This document shows, in pieces, positions 1 to 6,354 of a stretch of 6,961 nt of DNA. This DNA comes from Clostridia bacterium (GTDB lineage: Bacteria; Bacillota_E; RBS10-35; JAJYVN01), in assembly GCA_027335515.1 (NCBI GenBank), contig DAHWHT010000183.1:1-6961 (forward strand). Reading direction: 5' to 3'. Position 1 is the first letter of the stretch. Every line of letters begins with the position of its first letter. The notes below the pieces were generated by a model. The model was not told the DNA's origin and ran no database searches. It saw nothing but the letters and a program-made list of their open reading frames with translations. The translations under genes were made by a program, and so were the position numbers.

Positions 1-943
1 CAGCGATCGCCACCAATCCTTCGAGCCGCGTTGGACGCAACTGCGCCGCACCCAGCAGCAGCAGGCCCTGCCGTCGCGGCCCAACCCCGGCCGCCGCCCA
101 GACCCGAGCCCGGGCCAAAGGCCTGCTGCCCACGACCGCGCCGGAGACGTCCGGCTCCGCCAGCGGGACGGCCCGCCCGGCGTCCAGGGCGGCCCGCGCG
201 GCCTCGGGCAGGCGGTCCAGTTGCGCCACCGCGTCGGCGGCGATCCCCCGACCCGCCGCCAGCGGCAGGGGGCGGTCGGGTGCATCAACGGCATCCGCGA
301 GAAACACCCCGGCCACGGCATCCCCGCCCGCCAGTCCCACGGCGGCGTCGGCGGCGGCCCTGGCCCATCCGTCCGACCCCGCGGCACCGGCGGCGGCCAG
401 CGTCGCCCGGGCCAGCTCCAGGGCACGGGCGTCCTGCGCCCCCTCCTGCTGCCGCGCGACGGTCGCCGCCAGACTGTGCAGCGCGGCCGCCACCAGGGCC
501 AGCAGCGACAGTTCCAGCAGCACGCCCGGGGCCAACCGGGGGTGCCCGCCTGGGGCCAGGGCGGCGCCGGCCACGAACGCCAACCCGTAGGCGCCGACCG
601 CCCACGCCACCACCCGGCGGGAAGCGGAAAGCGCCCAGATCCCGGCACCCACACAGACCAGTGCCGCCGACGCCAGGGTCCCGCCGGCGCCCGCGACCGC
701 CAGGCAGGTCAGGGCGGCCTCCAGCGGCAGGCGGCGGGCCGCAGGGGCACCGCCCCCTTTGCGCCCCACCCACCAGACCGCGGCCAAGAGCAGCGGCGCC
801 AGCCCACCGGCCAGCCGCCAAACCCAGGCGTGCCCGGCCACGGCGGCCAGGGCGGCCACCCCCACCGCCAGCGCCACCCCGGATGCGACCCACCACCGCG
901 CCACGGCCCGCGGCGCCCCGGCAGCCCCGCCCGCACCCGCCAT
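1..943 (-). CDS. Multi-pass membrane protein with GAF-like cytosolic region, probable sensor (partial, C-terminus beyond left edge)
   Basis: Reading leftward from an ATG at 943 gives 314 codons with no stop before the window edge, so the C-terminal part is missing. The start is supported by a Shine-Dalgarno-like AAGGGAG at 952-958, 8 bases before the ATG. Residues about 17-36, 44-59, 76-105, 111-128 and 141-158 are strongly hydrophobic and give roughly five or six membrane segments. A charged helix follows (about 164-183, with Q-Q-E, R and E residues), then a soluble alpha/beta-like region from about 190. This region ends in a G-L-L-L-L-G strand at 293-298 followed by a helix, as at the end of many GAF domains. 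That layout is typical of sensor histidine kinases, diguanylate cyclases or SpoIIE-type phosphatases, and the domain that would decide among them is off the window. The reading frame is convincing because third positions are almost all G or C. The GAF call is inference. Confidence 0.7.
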   Translation of the reverse strand, partial: MAGAGGAAGAPRAVARWWVASGVALAVGVAALAAVAGHAWVWRLAGGLAPLLLAAVWWVGRKGGGAPAARRLPLEAALTCLAVAGAGGTLASAALVCVGAGIWALSASRRVVAWAVGAYGLAFVAGAALAPGGHPRLAPGVLLELSLLALVAAALHSLAATVARQQEGAQDARALELARATLAAAGAAGSDGWARAAADAAVGLAGGDAVAGVFLADAVDAPDRPLPLAAGRGIAADAVAQLDRLPEAARAALDAGRAVPLAEPDVSGAVVGSRPLARARVWAAAGVGPRRQGLLLLGAAQLRPTRLEGLVAIA

Positions 944-951
944 CGCGTCCG

Positions 952-958
952 CTCCCTT
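952..958 (-). promoter_or_regulatory. Ribosome binding site of the membrane sensor gene
   Basis: AAGGGAG on the minus strand lies 8 bases upstream of the ATG at 943. It is the reason for choosing this start over the competing minus-strand frame that opens with an ATG at 1010, whose product is an Arg/Gly-rich shadow. Confidence 0.5.
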
Positions 959-1028
959 CCCGCCCGCCCCCCGAGGCCGGCTCGGCAGCGCGGTCCCTCG
1001 TGTCCTTCATCGGGTGGAGCGCAGGTGC

Positions 1029-1050
1029 GGTTTAGCCGAGGTTTAGCCGA
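1029..1050. repeat. Two adjacent 11-bp direct repeats
   Basis: GGTTTAGCCGA occurs twice without a gap (1029-1039 and 1040-1050; TCGGCTAAACC on the minus strand). The pair lies 10 bases after the methyltransferase stop codon and 85 bases before the start of the membrane sensor gene. An 11-bp period is about one helical turn, so a protein could bind both units on one face of the DNA. It could equally be a chance slippage duplication. No terminator-like stem is formed by it. Confidence 0.6.
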
Positions 1051-1060
1051 CGGCCGGCGG

Positions 1061-2164
1061 TCAGGCCAGCGGCATGGGCCGCGCGTGGTGCGCGGCGCCG
1101 GTGGCCGTGGTGCGCAGGGCGTCGTAGACCGAACGCCGCCGCGTGCCGACCACCAGATACTCGACGTTGCGGGTGTGGGACACGGCGCCGACCTTGACGC
1201 CGCTCGGGCTGTAGATGCCGATCCGCGCGCCGATGTAGCGGGGGTGCTCCCGCTGCAGCCGCACGACAAACCGCCCCTCTCCCAGACAGGCCTCGACGTC
1301 CTCCGCGCCAAGGTATCCCTCGTTGCTGCAGGAGACCACCACGTGGTCGGCGCGCAGCGCGCCGATCAGGGCGCGCAGGGCCTGGGGCGCCGACCGCCTG
1401 CCGTTGAAAGCGCTCTTGCGGGTGCGGCAGTCCAGCCGCTTGCGGGCGACGCCGTAGGTCGACGGGTGGTCCCAGAGCACCAGCGTCTCCCACAGGTGGT
1501 AGTTTCCCAGGTACGAGTGCTGATTGTATGGGGGATCGAGGTACACGAGGTCCACGTCGATGGCCTCGGCGGCCACCTGGGCCTCACCATGGAGCGACCA
1601 GCCAGGGCCGGGCAGCAGGGGCGGGACCGTCAGCACCAAATCCCCCAGGGCCCGCGGCGCCCAGCGCTTCAAGTAGGCCATCTGCACGCCCGTCGTCGAG
1701 TCGACTCGGTCGGCGGCCAGCATGAGGCTGGTGAGGAGGATGGCGCGCAGGCCATCGTCCGCGCCGCAGACCCCGGGAATGGCGTCGCGGATGGCCTGAA
1801 TGCGACGGGCGTTCTTCGGATGGAAAAAGCGCGCCTCCTGCCCGTAGAGGGTGGAAAACCAACCGTCACGCCCGGGAAGGCGTGTGAGATCGTCCAGCAG
1901 GCCCCGCAACGCCGCCGAATCCTGTTGCCGCGCGTCGACCGCCACCAGGGCCGTGGCCAGGACATGGCCGTAGGCCATCAGATCGTTGGCGACCACCTCA
2001 AGACCGGCCGCCTTGAAGGCATGCGCCACGCGGGCCGAACCGGAAAAAAGGTCGCCGACCCGGCGCACCGGTGCCACGCGGCCGATGTCCCCCACGGTCG
2101 CCAGGATCCGCGGGAGCAGGACGCGCTTGGATCCGATGTACTTGATGACGGCAGCCGCCCCCAT
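1061..2164 (-). CDS. D12-class adenine-N6 DNA methyltransferase
   Basis: This 367-residue protein would transfer a methyl group from S-adenosylmethionine to adenine N6 in a specific DNA site. Motifs follow the order of the D12 (Dam-like, alpha) class. The N-terminal Y-I-G-S-K-R is at 9-14, the AdoMet-binding D-L-F-S-G-S at 38-43, an acidic residue in A-N-D at 59-61, and the catalytic D-P-P-Y at 210-213 followed by N-Q-H-S-Y and N-Y-H-L-W-E-T-L. A later S-N-E-G-Y is at 280-284. Length is normal or slightly long for the class and the frame is uninterrupted. No endonuclease gene is visible beside it, so it looks like an orphan methylase, although a partner could lie outside the window. The ATG at 2164 has only a weak upstream purine signal. 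It is the first in-frame ATG, and the Y-I-G-S-K motif so close to the N-terminus supports it. The recognition sequence cannot be read from the protein. Confidence 0.93.
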   Translation of the reverse strand: MGAAAVIKYIGSKRVLLPRILATVGDIGRVAPVRRVGDLFSGSARVAHAFKAAGLEVVANDLMAYGHVLATALVAVDARQQDSAALRGLLDDLTRLPGRDGWFSTLYGQEARFFHPKNARRIQAIRDAIPGVCGADDGLRAILLTSLMLAADRVDSTTGVQMAYLKRWAPRALGDLVLTVPPLLPGPGWSLHGEAQVAAEAIDVDLVYLDPPYNQHSYLGNYHLWETLVLWDHPSTYGVARKRLDCRTRKSAFNGRRSAPQALRALIGALRADHVVVSCSNEGYLGAEDVEACLGEGRFVVRLQREHPRYIGARIGIYSPSGVKVGAVSHTRNVEYLVVGTRRRSVYDALRTTATGAAHHARPMPLA

Positions 2165-2221
2165 GGTGCGGAACTCGCGGCCGCCACGCCGCCCGCCGCA
2201 GCGGCGCGACGATCACACCGC

Positions 2222-2251
2222 AGCGTAGCCGGGCCGGACGCACCGGCGCAA
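2222..2251 (-). promoter_or_regulatory. Candidate promoter of the methyltransferase gene
   Basis: On the minus strand TTGCGC (2246-2251) and TACGCT (2222-2227) are separated by 18 bp. This resembles a degraded sigma-70 type -35/-10 pair with TTG and TAnnnT conserved. The expected start of transcription near 2215 would give a leader of about 50 bases. The same TACGCT hexamer appears in the candidate promoter before the desaturase gene. The match is modest and rests on eye inspection only. Confidence 0.33.
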
Positions 2252-2258
2252 GGCGGCG

Positions 2259-2298
2259 GATGGGGCGTGATGGAGCGTGATGGAGCGCGATGGAGCGT
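2259..2298. repeat. Four tandem 10-bp repeats, possible operator
   Basis: Four units follow one another without gaps: GATGGGGCGT (2259-2268), GATGGAGCGT (2269-2278), GATGGAGCGC (2279-2288) and GATGGAGCGT (2289-2298). They differ from each other at only one or two positions. The array fills the gap between the phosphoesterase stop (2313) and the candidate methyltransferase promoter, starting 7 bp upstream of its -35 hexamer. The period is about one helical turn, which suits side-by-side binding by a regulator. A related single unit, GGTGGAGCGC, lies at 1013-1022 upstream of the membrane sensor gene. The repeat is read directly; the operator role is inference. Confidence 0.85.
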
Positions 2299-2312
2299 AC
2301 GCCCTCCTCGAC

Positions 2313-3347
2313 TCAGACCACCGGCGGGACCGGCTGCCGGCAGACGTCGGAGGCGGGGACGCCGGCCAGTTGCGCCCATGCCGCCACCAGCCGTTGCTCC
2401 CCCGCCGCAAGCCCGTGCCCCCGCAGCTGGACCCCGGCGGAGTTGGGGTGGCCGCCACCTCCGAGCAGGTGCGCCAGAGGCAGAACGTCGTAGCCGCGTG
2501 AGCGCAGGCGCAGGCGAACCCCGTGCGCCCCTTCCTGCAGCACCACCAACACGCCGCCCGGGGGTGGGGACAGGTGCGTCGGCAGCATCGCGTGCTCATA
2601 CGGGTCGATCCCATGGCGCAGGGGCTGGTCTGCCGTGACGGGCACCGCATGCAGGGGTGGCGCCCCTGGCGCGGCCAGCCGCCGCGCGCCCACCTGGACC
2701 TCGGCCAGCAGGGACCAAAAGCCGGGCGAGCGGCGGTGAAAACGCTCGGCGACACCGCCACAATCGGCACCGGCCCGCGCGAAGCGCTCGGCCCACGCAA
2801 AGGCATCCGGCCCGCCGATCTCGCGGAAGCCGGAGGTATCGCCAAGCAGTCCCGCATAGAGCGTGGTGGCCAGGGCGGCATCCGTTTTCAGACCAAGGGC
2901 GTCGGCCAGGGCCGCCACCAGGCAGGTGCAGGAGGGCGCAGGCGCCACCCAGTCCACAACCTCGGCGAAACCCGGATTGTCTTCGTGGTGGTCGAGGCAG
3001 AGGGCCACCGGCCCGGGGACCTGCAACCGCTCGGGCCGCGCGGTGTCGACGGCGATGCGCACCCCGCCTTCCGAATCCGCCCGCCGCAGGGCGGGATCCA
3101 GCACCCAGGCGTGCAGGTCCGGCACGTCCGGCGCCTCGACCCAGGCGCGCTTGCCCAGCCGGCGCAAAACCGTGCACAGTGCGGCCGCCGAAGCCAGCGC
3201 GTCCACGTCCGGCAGCAGGTGCGGCACGACCACAAACCCGTCGGTCTGCCGCAAACCCGCGACAAACCCCCCCGGCACCGCCAGCCTGTTGGCCAAGTCC
3301 CACCTGGTTAGAGAATGCGTACCAACCGATGCCTCGGTCTTCCACAC
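2313..3347 (-). CDS. DHH/DHHA1 family phosphoesterase, NrnA-like
   Basis: This 344-residue protein is a probable cytosolic, metal-dependent phosphoesterase of the NrnA type. Members degrade very short RNA (nano-RNA) or cyclic-dinucleotide breakdown products, and some dephosphorylate 3'-phosphoadenosine-5'-phosphate. The DHH-domain metal ligands are present: H43 with D47 and D49 (H-x-x-x-D-x-D), D101, D119-H120-H121, and D170 in Y-A-G-L-L-G-D-T-S-G-F. The C-terminal DHHA1 domain carries G-G-G-G-H at 296-300 followed by P-N-S-A-G. Motif I is unusual: L-L-P-D-V-D-A-L-A-S, where relatives often have P-D-G-D-A-x-G-S. The GTG at 3347 is the first possible start after an in-frame TGA at 3363-3365 and has GGTGGGG 5 bases upstream. 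However, the first histidine lies farther from the N-terminus than usual, so a TTG at 3296 or a nearby GTG could be the true start. Which substrate it prefers cannot be told. Confidence 0.92.
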   Translation of the reverse strand: MWKTEASVGTHSLTRWDLANRLAVPGGFVAGLRQTDGFVVVPHLLPDVDALASAAALCTVLRRLGKRAWVEAPDVPDLHAWVLDPALRRADSEGGVRIAVDTARPERLQVPGPVALCLDHHEDNPGFAEVVDWVAPAPSCTCLVAALADALGLKTDAALATTLYAGLLGDTSGFREIGGPDAFAWAERFARAGADCGGVAERFHRRSPGFWSLLAEVQVGARRLAAPGAPPLHAVPVTADQPLRHGIDPYEHAMLPTHLSPPPGGVLVVLQEGAHGVRLRLRSRGYDVLPLAHLLGGGGHPNSAGVQLRGHGLAAGEQRLVAAWAQLAGVPASDVCRQPVPPVV

Positions 3348-3387
3348 GTCCGCCCCACCAGGTCAGCGCCCCCTTCGGCCGTCGATT

Positions 3388-3403
3388 TGCCCCGGGAGGG
3401 GCA
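3388..3403. other. Short perfect hairpin with GGGA loop
   Basis: TGCCCC and GGGGCA form a 6-bp perfect inverted repeat around a GGGA tetraloop (plus-strand reading). It lies between the doubtful small ORF and the phosphoesterase start. On the transcribed minus strand it is followed by AAAT, not a T-run, so it is not a standard intrinsic terminator. In GC-rich DNA such stems are common by chance. Confidence 0.3.
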
Positions 3404-3429
3404 CTGGGCAACCGGCGGACTTTGCGCGA

Positions 3430-3642
3430 TCACGAGGGGCGCTCGGGAGGCAGCACCGCGGCTGCCGCCTCCTTCGCAGGCCGTGGTTGGCGCGGCGCAC
3501 CGGGACGGGGGCGGGGCACCGCCGTGGCCCGGCGCAGGTAGCGCAAGAGCCAGGAGTGCTCGCGACCCGTGCCCGAGACACGTAAGAACCGTGAGAAGTT
3601 GTCCTCGTGGTTGCCGGAGCCCCGCGACCCGTCCGTTCCCAA
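3430..3642 (-). CDS. Possible small protein of unknown function (70 aa)
   Basis: A TTG at 3642 opens 70 codons ending in TGA at 3430-3432, in the gap between the desaturase stop (3698) and the phosphoesterase start (3347). Most codons end in G or C. The product has a balanced, hydrophilic composition: N-H-E-D-N-F-S-R-F-L near the N-terminus, a region with R-E-H-S-W-L-L-R-Y-L-R-R, then a Pro/Arg-rich and Ala-rich tail. No known domain is recognised and there is no membrane segment or signal peptide. A purine-rich GGCGGAGGA touches the TTG, which is too close for an ideal ribosome site. Overlapping minus-strand frames across the same stretch look Arg-rich and shadow-like. The alternative is that this is simply non-coding GC-rich spacer. 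I infer a gene only weakly from frame quality and from the otherwise unexplained 350-base gap. Confidence 0.35.
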   Translation of the reverse strand: MGTDGSRGSGNHEDNFSRFLRVSGTGREHSWLLRYLRRATAVPRPRPGAPRQPRPAKEAAAAVLPPERPS

Positions 3643-3697
3643 TCCTCCGCCCCCATCCCCGGTCCCGCGCCGGAGCTTCCAGCATGCCGCCCAACCC

Positions 3698-4624
3698 TCA
3701 CACCGGTACGGTGGCCGCACGGCCCGCGGCGATCCGCTCCGCCAGGCGGCCCAGGCGGTCCCGGTAGGAGAGAATCTGGTAGCGCGCCTCGATGGCCCCC
3801 GCCAGGGTCGGCTGCAGGCGCGCGATGCCCCAGTGGCGGACCAGCGTCTGCACCACCTGATGATAATACTCGCAAGGCCCGTAGCCGGCATGGTCGGCGA
3901 TGAGGCGCATGCGCCGGCGGAAGTCGGGCATGCCGTGTCCCGGCATGTTGAAATCGCGCAGCACGCGCGCAATCGGCCAGACGTAGTTGGGATTGGCCTG
4001 CAGATGCGCGGCGATCACATCGCGGTAAAAGGTGTAGTGGAGGGTCTCGTCGCGGGCCAACCGCAAGAGGATACGGGCCAATGCCGGGTCCTGCCCGGCG
4101 CCCGCCGCGGCGACGCACTGGTAGAAGGCGCGGGTCGCCAACTCCTGGATCGTCGTGCACACCATCATCTCAATGGGGCTCTGGTATTCGCCCTCAAACC
4201 CCTGCTCCACGACCTCGTGCCGCAACCGATGCAACCGCGTGGCTTCGCCGTTGCGGGTCAGCAGGAGATAGGTCTGCAGCAGGTCGCTGTGCTGATCCTC
4301 CTCGGCCGTCCAGGCCCGGAGGAAATCGTGGAGGACCGAGAGACCGCCGCGAAACAGCCCGTCCAGGGCCGTGGTGAACCAGGGAAGGTTGGCCTCGGTC
4401 AGCAAGGCCGTTTCGACCGCGACGTACATCGGCTCGCTCAGACGGCGCTGCTTTGGCGTCCAAGGCACGCGCTGCATATCCCGTCCCTGCTCCCATGGCA
4501 GCAGGGATGCATAGCTCCAATCGACCCTGGCGGCGGCTTCGCGGTGTCGCCGCAGCAGTTCGCGCAATCGCGGCTCCAGGGCCGAATCCACCCGAGTAAA
4601 CACCGCAAAATCCACCGCAACCAT
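3698..4624 (-). CDS. Acyl-ACP desaturase (ferritin-like di-iron, FA_desaturase_2 family)
   Basis: This soluble di-iron enzyme would introduce a double bond into an acyl chain carried on acyl carrier protein, using oxygen and reduced ferredoxin. It is the family of plant stearoyl-ACP desaturase and mycobacterial DesA1/DesA2. From the ATG at 4624 the product has 308 residues. All six iron ligands are in place: E77 (in L-L-T-E-A-N-L-P), E109 and H112 (W-T-A-E-E-D-Q-H-S-D-L-L), E161 (Q-E-L-A-T-R-A-F-Y), and E193 with H196 (R-D-E-T-L-H). The open frame extends upstream to a GTG at 4753, but the extra 43 residues look non-native. The ATG at 4624 has GGAGG just before it, with a short spacer, and gives a length normal for the bacterial family. 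It is first in the leftward gene row, behind a candidate promoter at 4744-4772. The substrate chain length and double-bond position are unknown. Confidence 0.94.
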   Translation of the reverse strand: MVAVDFAVFTRVDSALEPRLRELLRRHREAAARVDWSYASLLPWEQGRDMQRVPWTPKQRRLSEPMYVAVETALLTEANLPWFTTALDGLFRGGLSVLHDFLRAWTAEEDQHSDLLQTYLLLTRNGEATRLHRLRHEVVEQGFEGEYQSPIEMMVCTTIQELATRAFYQCVAAAGAGQDPALARILLRLARDETLHYTFYRDVIAAHLQANPNYVWPIARVLRDFNMPGHGMPDFRRRMRLIADHAGYGPCEYYHQVVQTLVRHWGIARLQPTLAGAIEARYQILSYRDRLGRLAERIAAGRAATVPV

Positions 4625-4743
4625 CCCCCTCCACGCCGAACGCGCAACGCCCGGCCTTGACGCGCCCGAAGAGGGCGGTGTTGCAGGACGATCCAGAGAC
4701 GGCGGATCCAGACACCCATACACCAAGCAAAACCCGCCCGCGC

Positions 4744-4772
4744 AGCGTACCACAGCCCTGCAGGCCGGTCAC
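4744..4772 (-). promoter_or_regulatory. Candidate promoter of the desaturase gene
   Basis: On the minus strand GTGACC (4767-4772) and TACGCT (4744-4749) are separated by exactly 17 bp. A TG one base before the -10 hexamer makes it an extended -10. The -35 matches TTGACA at four of six positions and the -10 keeps TAnnnT. The predicted transcript start near 4737 gives a leader of about 110 bases before the ATG at 4624. The TACGCT hexamer is shared with the candidate methyltransferase promoter. Confidence 0.35.
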
Positions 4773-4836
4773 CTTTCATCGGTTGCCCCGGGTGCGCCGC
4801 GCGGTTGAGATGGTTCGTCGGCGGGATCCTCAGGAA

Positions 4837-4856
4837 GCGGACGCGGAATCGTCCGC
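4837..4856. other. Perfect 7-bp inverted repeat
   Basis: GCGGACG (4837-4843) and CGTCCGC (4850-4856) are exact reverse complements around a 6-base loop, CGGAAT. The repeat lies in the non-coding gap about 65 bp upstream of the candidate desaturase promoter. There is no T-run after it on either strand, so a terminator role is not supported. A two-fold binding site or chance are both possible. Confidence 0.4.
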
Positions 4857-5157
4857 GGCAGCAGCAACGCCCCCCTGGCGACGGCCGGCCGTGGACGCTG
4901 CGCCGGCCAGCCACCTCTACCGACCCGAGAGCGCCGCGGCCGGATACAAACGGGGCGGACAGATCCGGCATCACGCCGCCGTGACCAGGCAGCGCCTCGG
5001 ATCCTCTTCCGGCAAAGGGCAATGGTTCACGGCCCACGCCGCTCCTCGCGCGACCATCTGCGCTCCAGCCCGCGGTTGGCGATCCGTGTCCTCCCCTGGC
5101 GTTGGCCCGAGCCGTTCGTGGTCAACTGAAATCCGGCCAACTTCACGATCTGCCGGC

Positions 5158-5177
5158 CCGGCGAGAACGCTTGCCGG
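5158..5177. other. Hairpin just after the permease remnant
   Basis: CCGGC at 5158-5162 pairs with GCCGG at 5173-5177. In the plus-strand reading the stem reaches 8 bp with one G-T pair and an AACG loop. On the minus strand, the direction of the permease, one mismatch interrupts it. It begins 13 bp after the permease stop, where a terminator would be expected, but no T-run follows. Confidence 0.25.
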
Positions 5178-5189
5178 CGTAACTTCGGA

Positions 5190-6354
5190 CTACGCATCGC
5201 GCGCGAGCACGATGTGGAAGGTCCATACCACCAGCGCCGCCGCAAGGCCGATGAAGACAGCGGACTCCATAGCCTGGAAGGTCCAGAATCGGCTGGCGGG
5301 CTGGAAAAGGCGGGCCGTTTTCCACCCGTGTTGGGCCAGGCACGCATCTTGGACCAGCCCACCACCGAGTATACCGGGTACTGGTTTGAGACAACCCAAC
5401 GCCCGTGCCGCGCTTAGGCGTCGGCACGGAATAACTTGTCTCGCGGTCAGCGCCCCGAAGCCGCTCGGCCTCCAGGTTCCGCCCACAGGTCGTTGCGGAT
5501 CTCGTTGGGAGAGTTGATGTCCCGGCGTGGCGACGCCCACCGTAGCCTATATGATCTCAAGACACCATGAACTTCGGGCGGTGACTTGTCAAGCGGCACC
5601 AGATCATTCTATTCCGACGCCTTACCGTAAAGGAGGCGCCGGTCGGCCCAACGTCCCGGACCGATAGCAGCCATGCACCGCTCGTCACGTTCATACCGGG
5701 CCCCCCGAGGGGCTCCACTTGGGTGAGGGGTGCCACAAAATGGGGTCGGAGCCAGGTACCTACGGCGAAGCGGACCGTCACGAACAGGAGGAACGTGGTC
5801 GCCATGGCAGGCACCAGCCGACGCATCGTGGCACCGGCCGCGATCCCCAACGCCACCGCAAAGAGTGCGTAAGCGACCGGTACGATCCCCTGCATATCGA
5901 AGTTGCCCGGCATGAAGCGGTTCCCTGCGATCCCAAGGGCATTTTCGGGGATGCGCCACCAGGTGACCACTGCGGCAATGACCCCAGCCCACAACGCAGC
6001 GGAAAGCATCGCCCACGCGATGGTAACGCCGAGCCAGCGGCGCCGGGTCACCCCTTGGGTCCACATCAGCTGATGCGTGCCGCTCGCGAATTCCCGCGGC
6101 AGCAACGGCGCTCCCAAGAACATTCCGAGCAGCAGGGGAACAGCCTTCATGGTGGTCTGCAGCCGCGTGTTCCAAGGGTTGTCCGTCCACTTGGTGAAGG
6201 CCGCATAACACGCGCCGATGCCGGCTGACTCGCACTGGGCCAAGCGGTGCGCCAACGGTATACCCGTGATAACCAGCACGGCCGCGACCGCGAACAAGAC
6301 GGCGGTCGCCAAGTACGCCTCATAACGATGTAGCTGCCACACCACCCTATTCAC
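5190..6354 (-). pseudogene. ABC-2 type transporter permease, frameshifted
   Basis: The intact gene would encode the membrane subunit of an ABC exporter. The N-terminal frame starts with GTG at 6354, overlapping the ATPase stop by four bases (GTGA), and ends at TGA 5557-5559 after 265 residues. It has membrane segments near residues 13-34, 70-85, 109-131, 155-175 and 181-197. It also carries the family hallmark P-R-E-F-A-S-G-T-H-Q-L-M-W-T-Q, then R-R-W-L, at 86-108. The family's C-terminal end appears in another frame at about 5350-5190: Q-P-A-S-R-F-W-T-F-Q (5274-5303), a final membrane helix, and a TAG stop. Between them the best protein-like reading is in a third frame from 5608 to 5450 (N-D-L-V-P-L-D-K-S-P onward), which has a TAG at 5609-5611 and ends at TGA 5447-5449. 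At least two frame changes are therefore needed. Rare-looking codons (TTA, ATA, CTA, AGG, AGA) are more frequent than in the left-hand genes. Sequencing indels are the alternative to true decay. Confidence 0.8.

Larger units (their letters stand above)
4625..5189. other. 565-bp gap without a convincing gene
   Basis: Between the desaturase start and the end of the permease remnant, open frames exist on both strands. Their products lack recognisable domains and have Arg/Pro/Ala-rich shadow composition. The gap holds the candidate desaturase promoter, a perfect hairpin at 4837-4856, a second hairpin at 5158-5177 just after the permease remnant, and three GGATCC palindromes (4704, 4824, 4999). 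It may contain further decayed coding sequence, but I see nothing I can name. Confidence 0.5.

Noticed and set aside
285..1010. Minus-strand ATG frame of 241 codons over the same region
   Set aside because: The product is almost entirely Gly, Arg and Ala. The neighbouring frame from 943 encodes hydrophobic helices and a normal soluble domain and has a better ribosome site.
31..1035. Plus-strand open frame of 334 codons rich in Pro, Arg and Ala
   Set aside because: Antisense shadow of the membrane sensor gene, with low-complexity composition and no recognisable motif.
221..2638. Very long plus-strand open frame (about 805 codons)
   Set aside because: It runs antisense to three minus-strand genes, two of them with clear catalytic motifs. 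Its product is Arg/Gly/Pro/Gln-rich with no domain, the usual mirror of G/C-biased third positions.
3569..4660. Plus-strand open frame of 363 codons
   Set aside because: Antisense to the desaturase, whose six iron ligands establish the coding strand.
4704..5004. Three GGATCC palindromes within 301 bp of the gap
   Set aside because: The hexamer also occurs at 2104, 2129, 3094 and 6745, including inside genes, with no regular spacing. This is probably chance or general GATC content.
5027..5365. Minus-strand 112-codon frame across the permease end
   Set aside because: It overlaps the Q-P-A-S-R-F-W permease end in another frame. Its tail past 5190 is basic and unrecognised, so I treat it as a shadow.
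4657..5517. Plus-strand open frame of 286 codons across the non-coding gap
   Set aside because: Low-complexity composition without domains. It overlaps, antisense, the recognisable C-terminal end of the permease.
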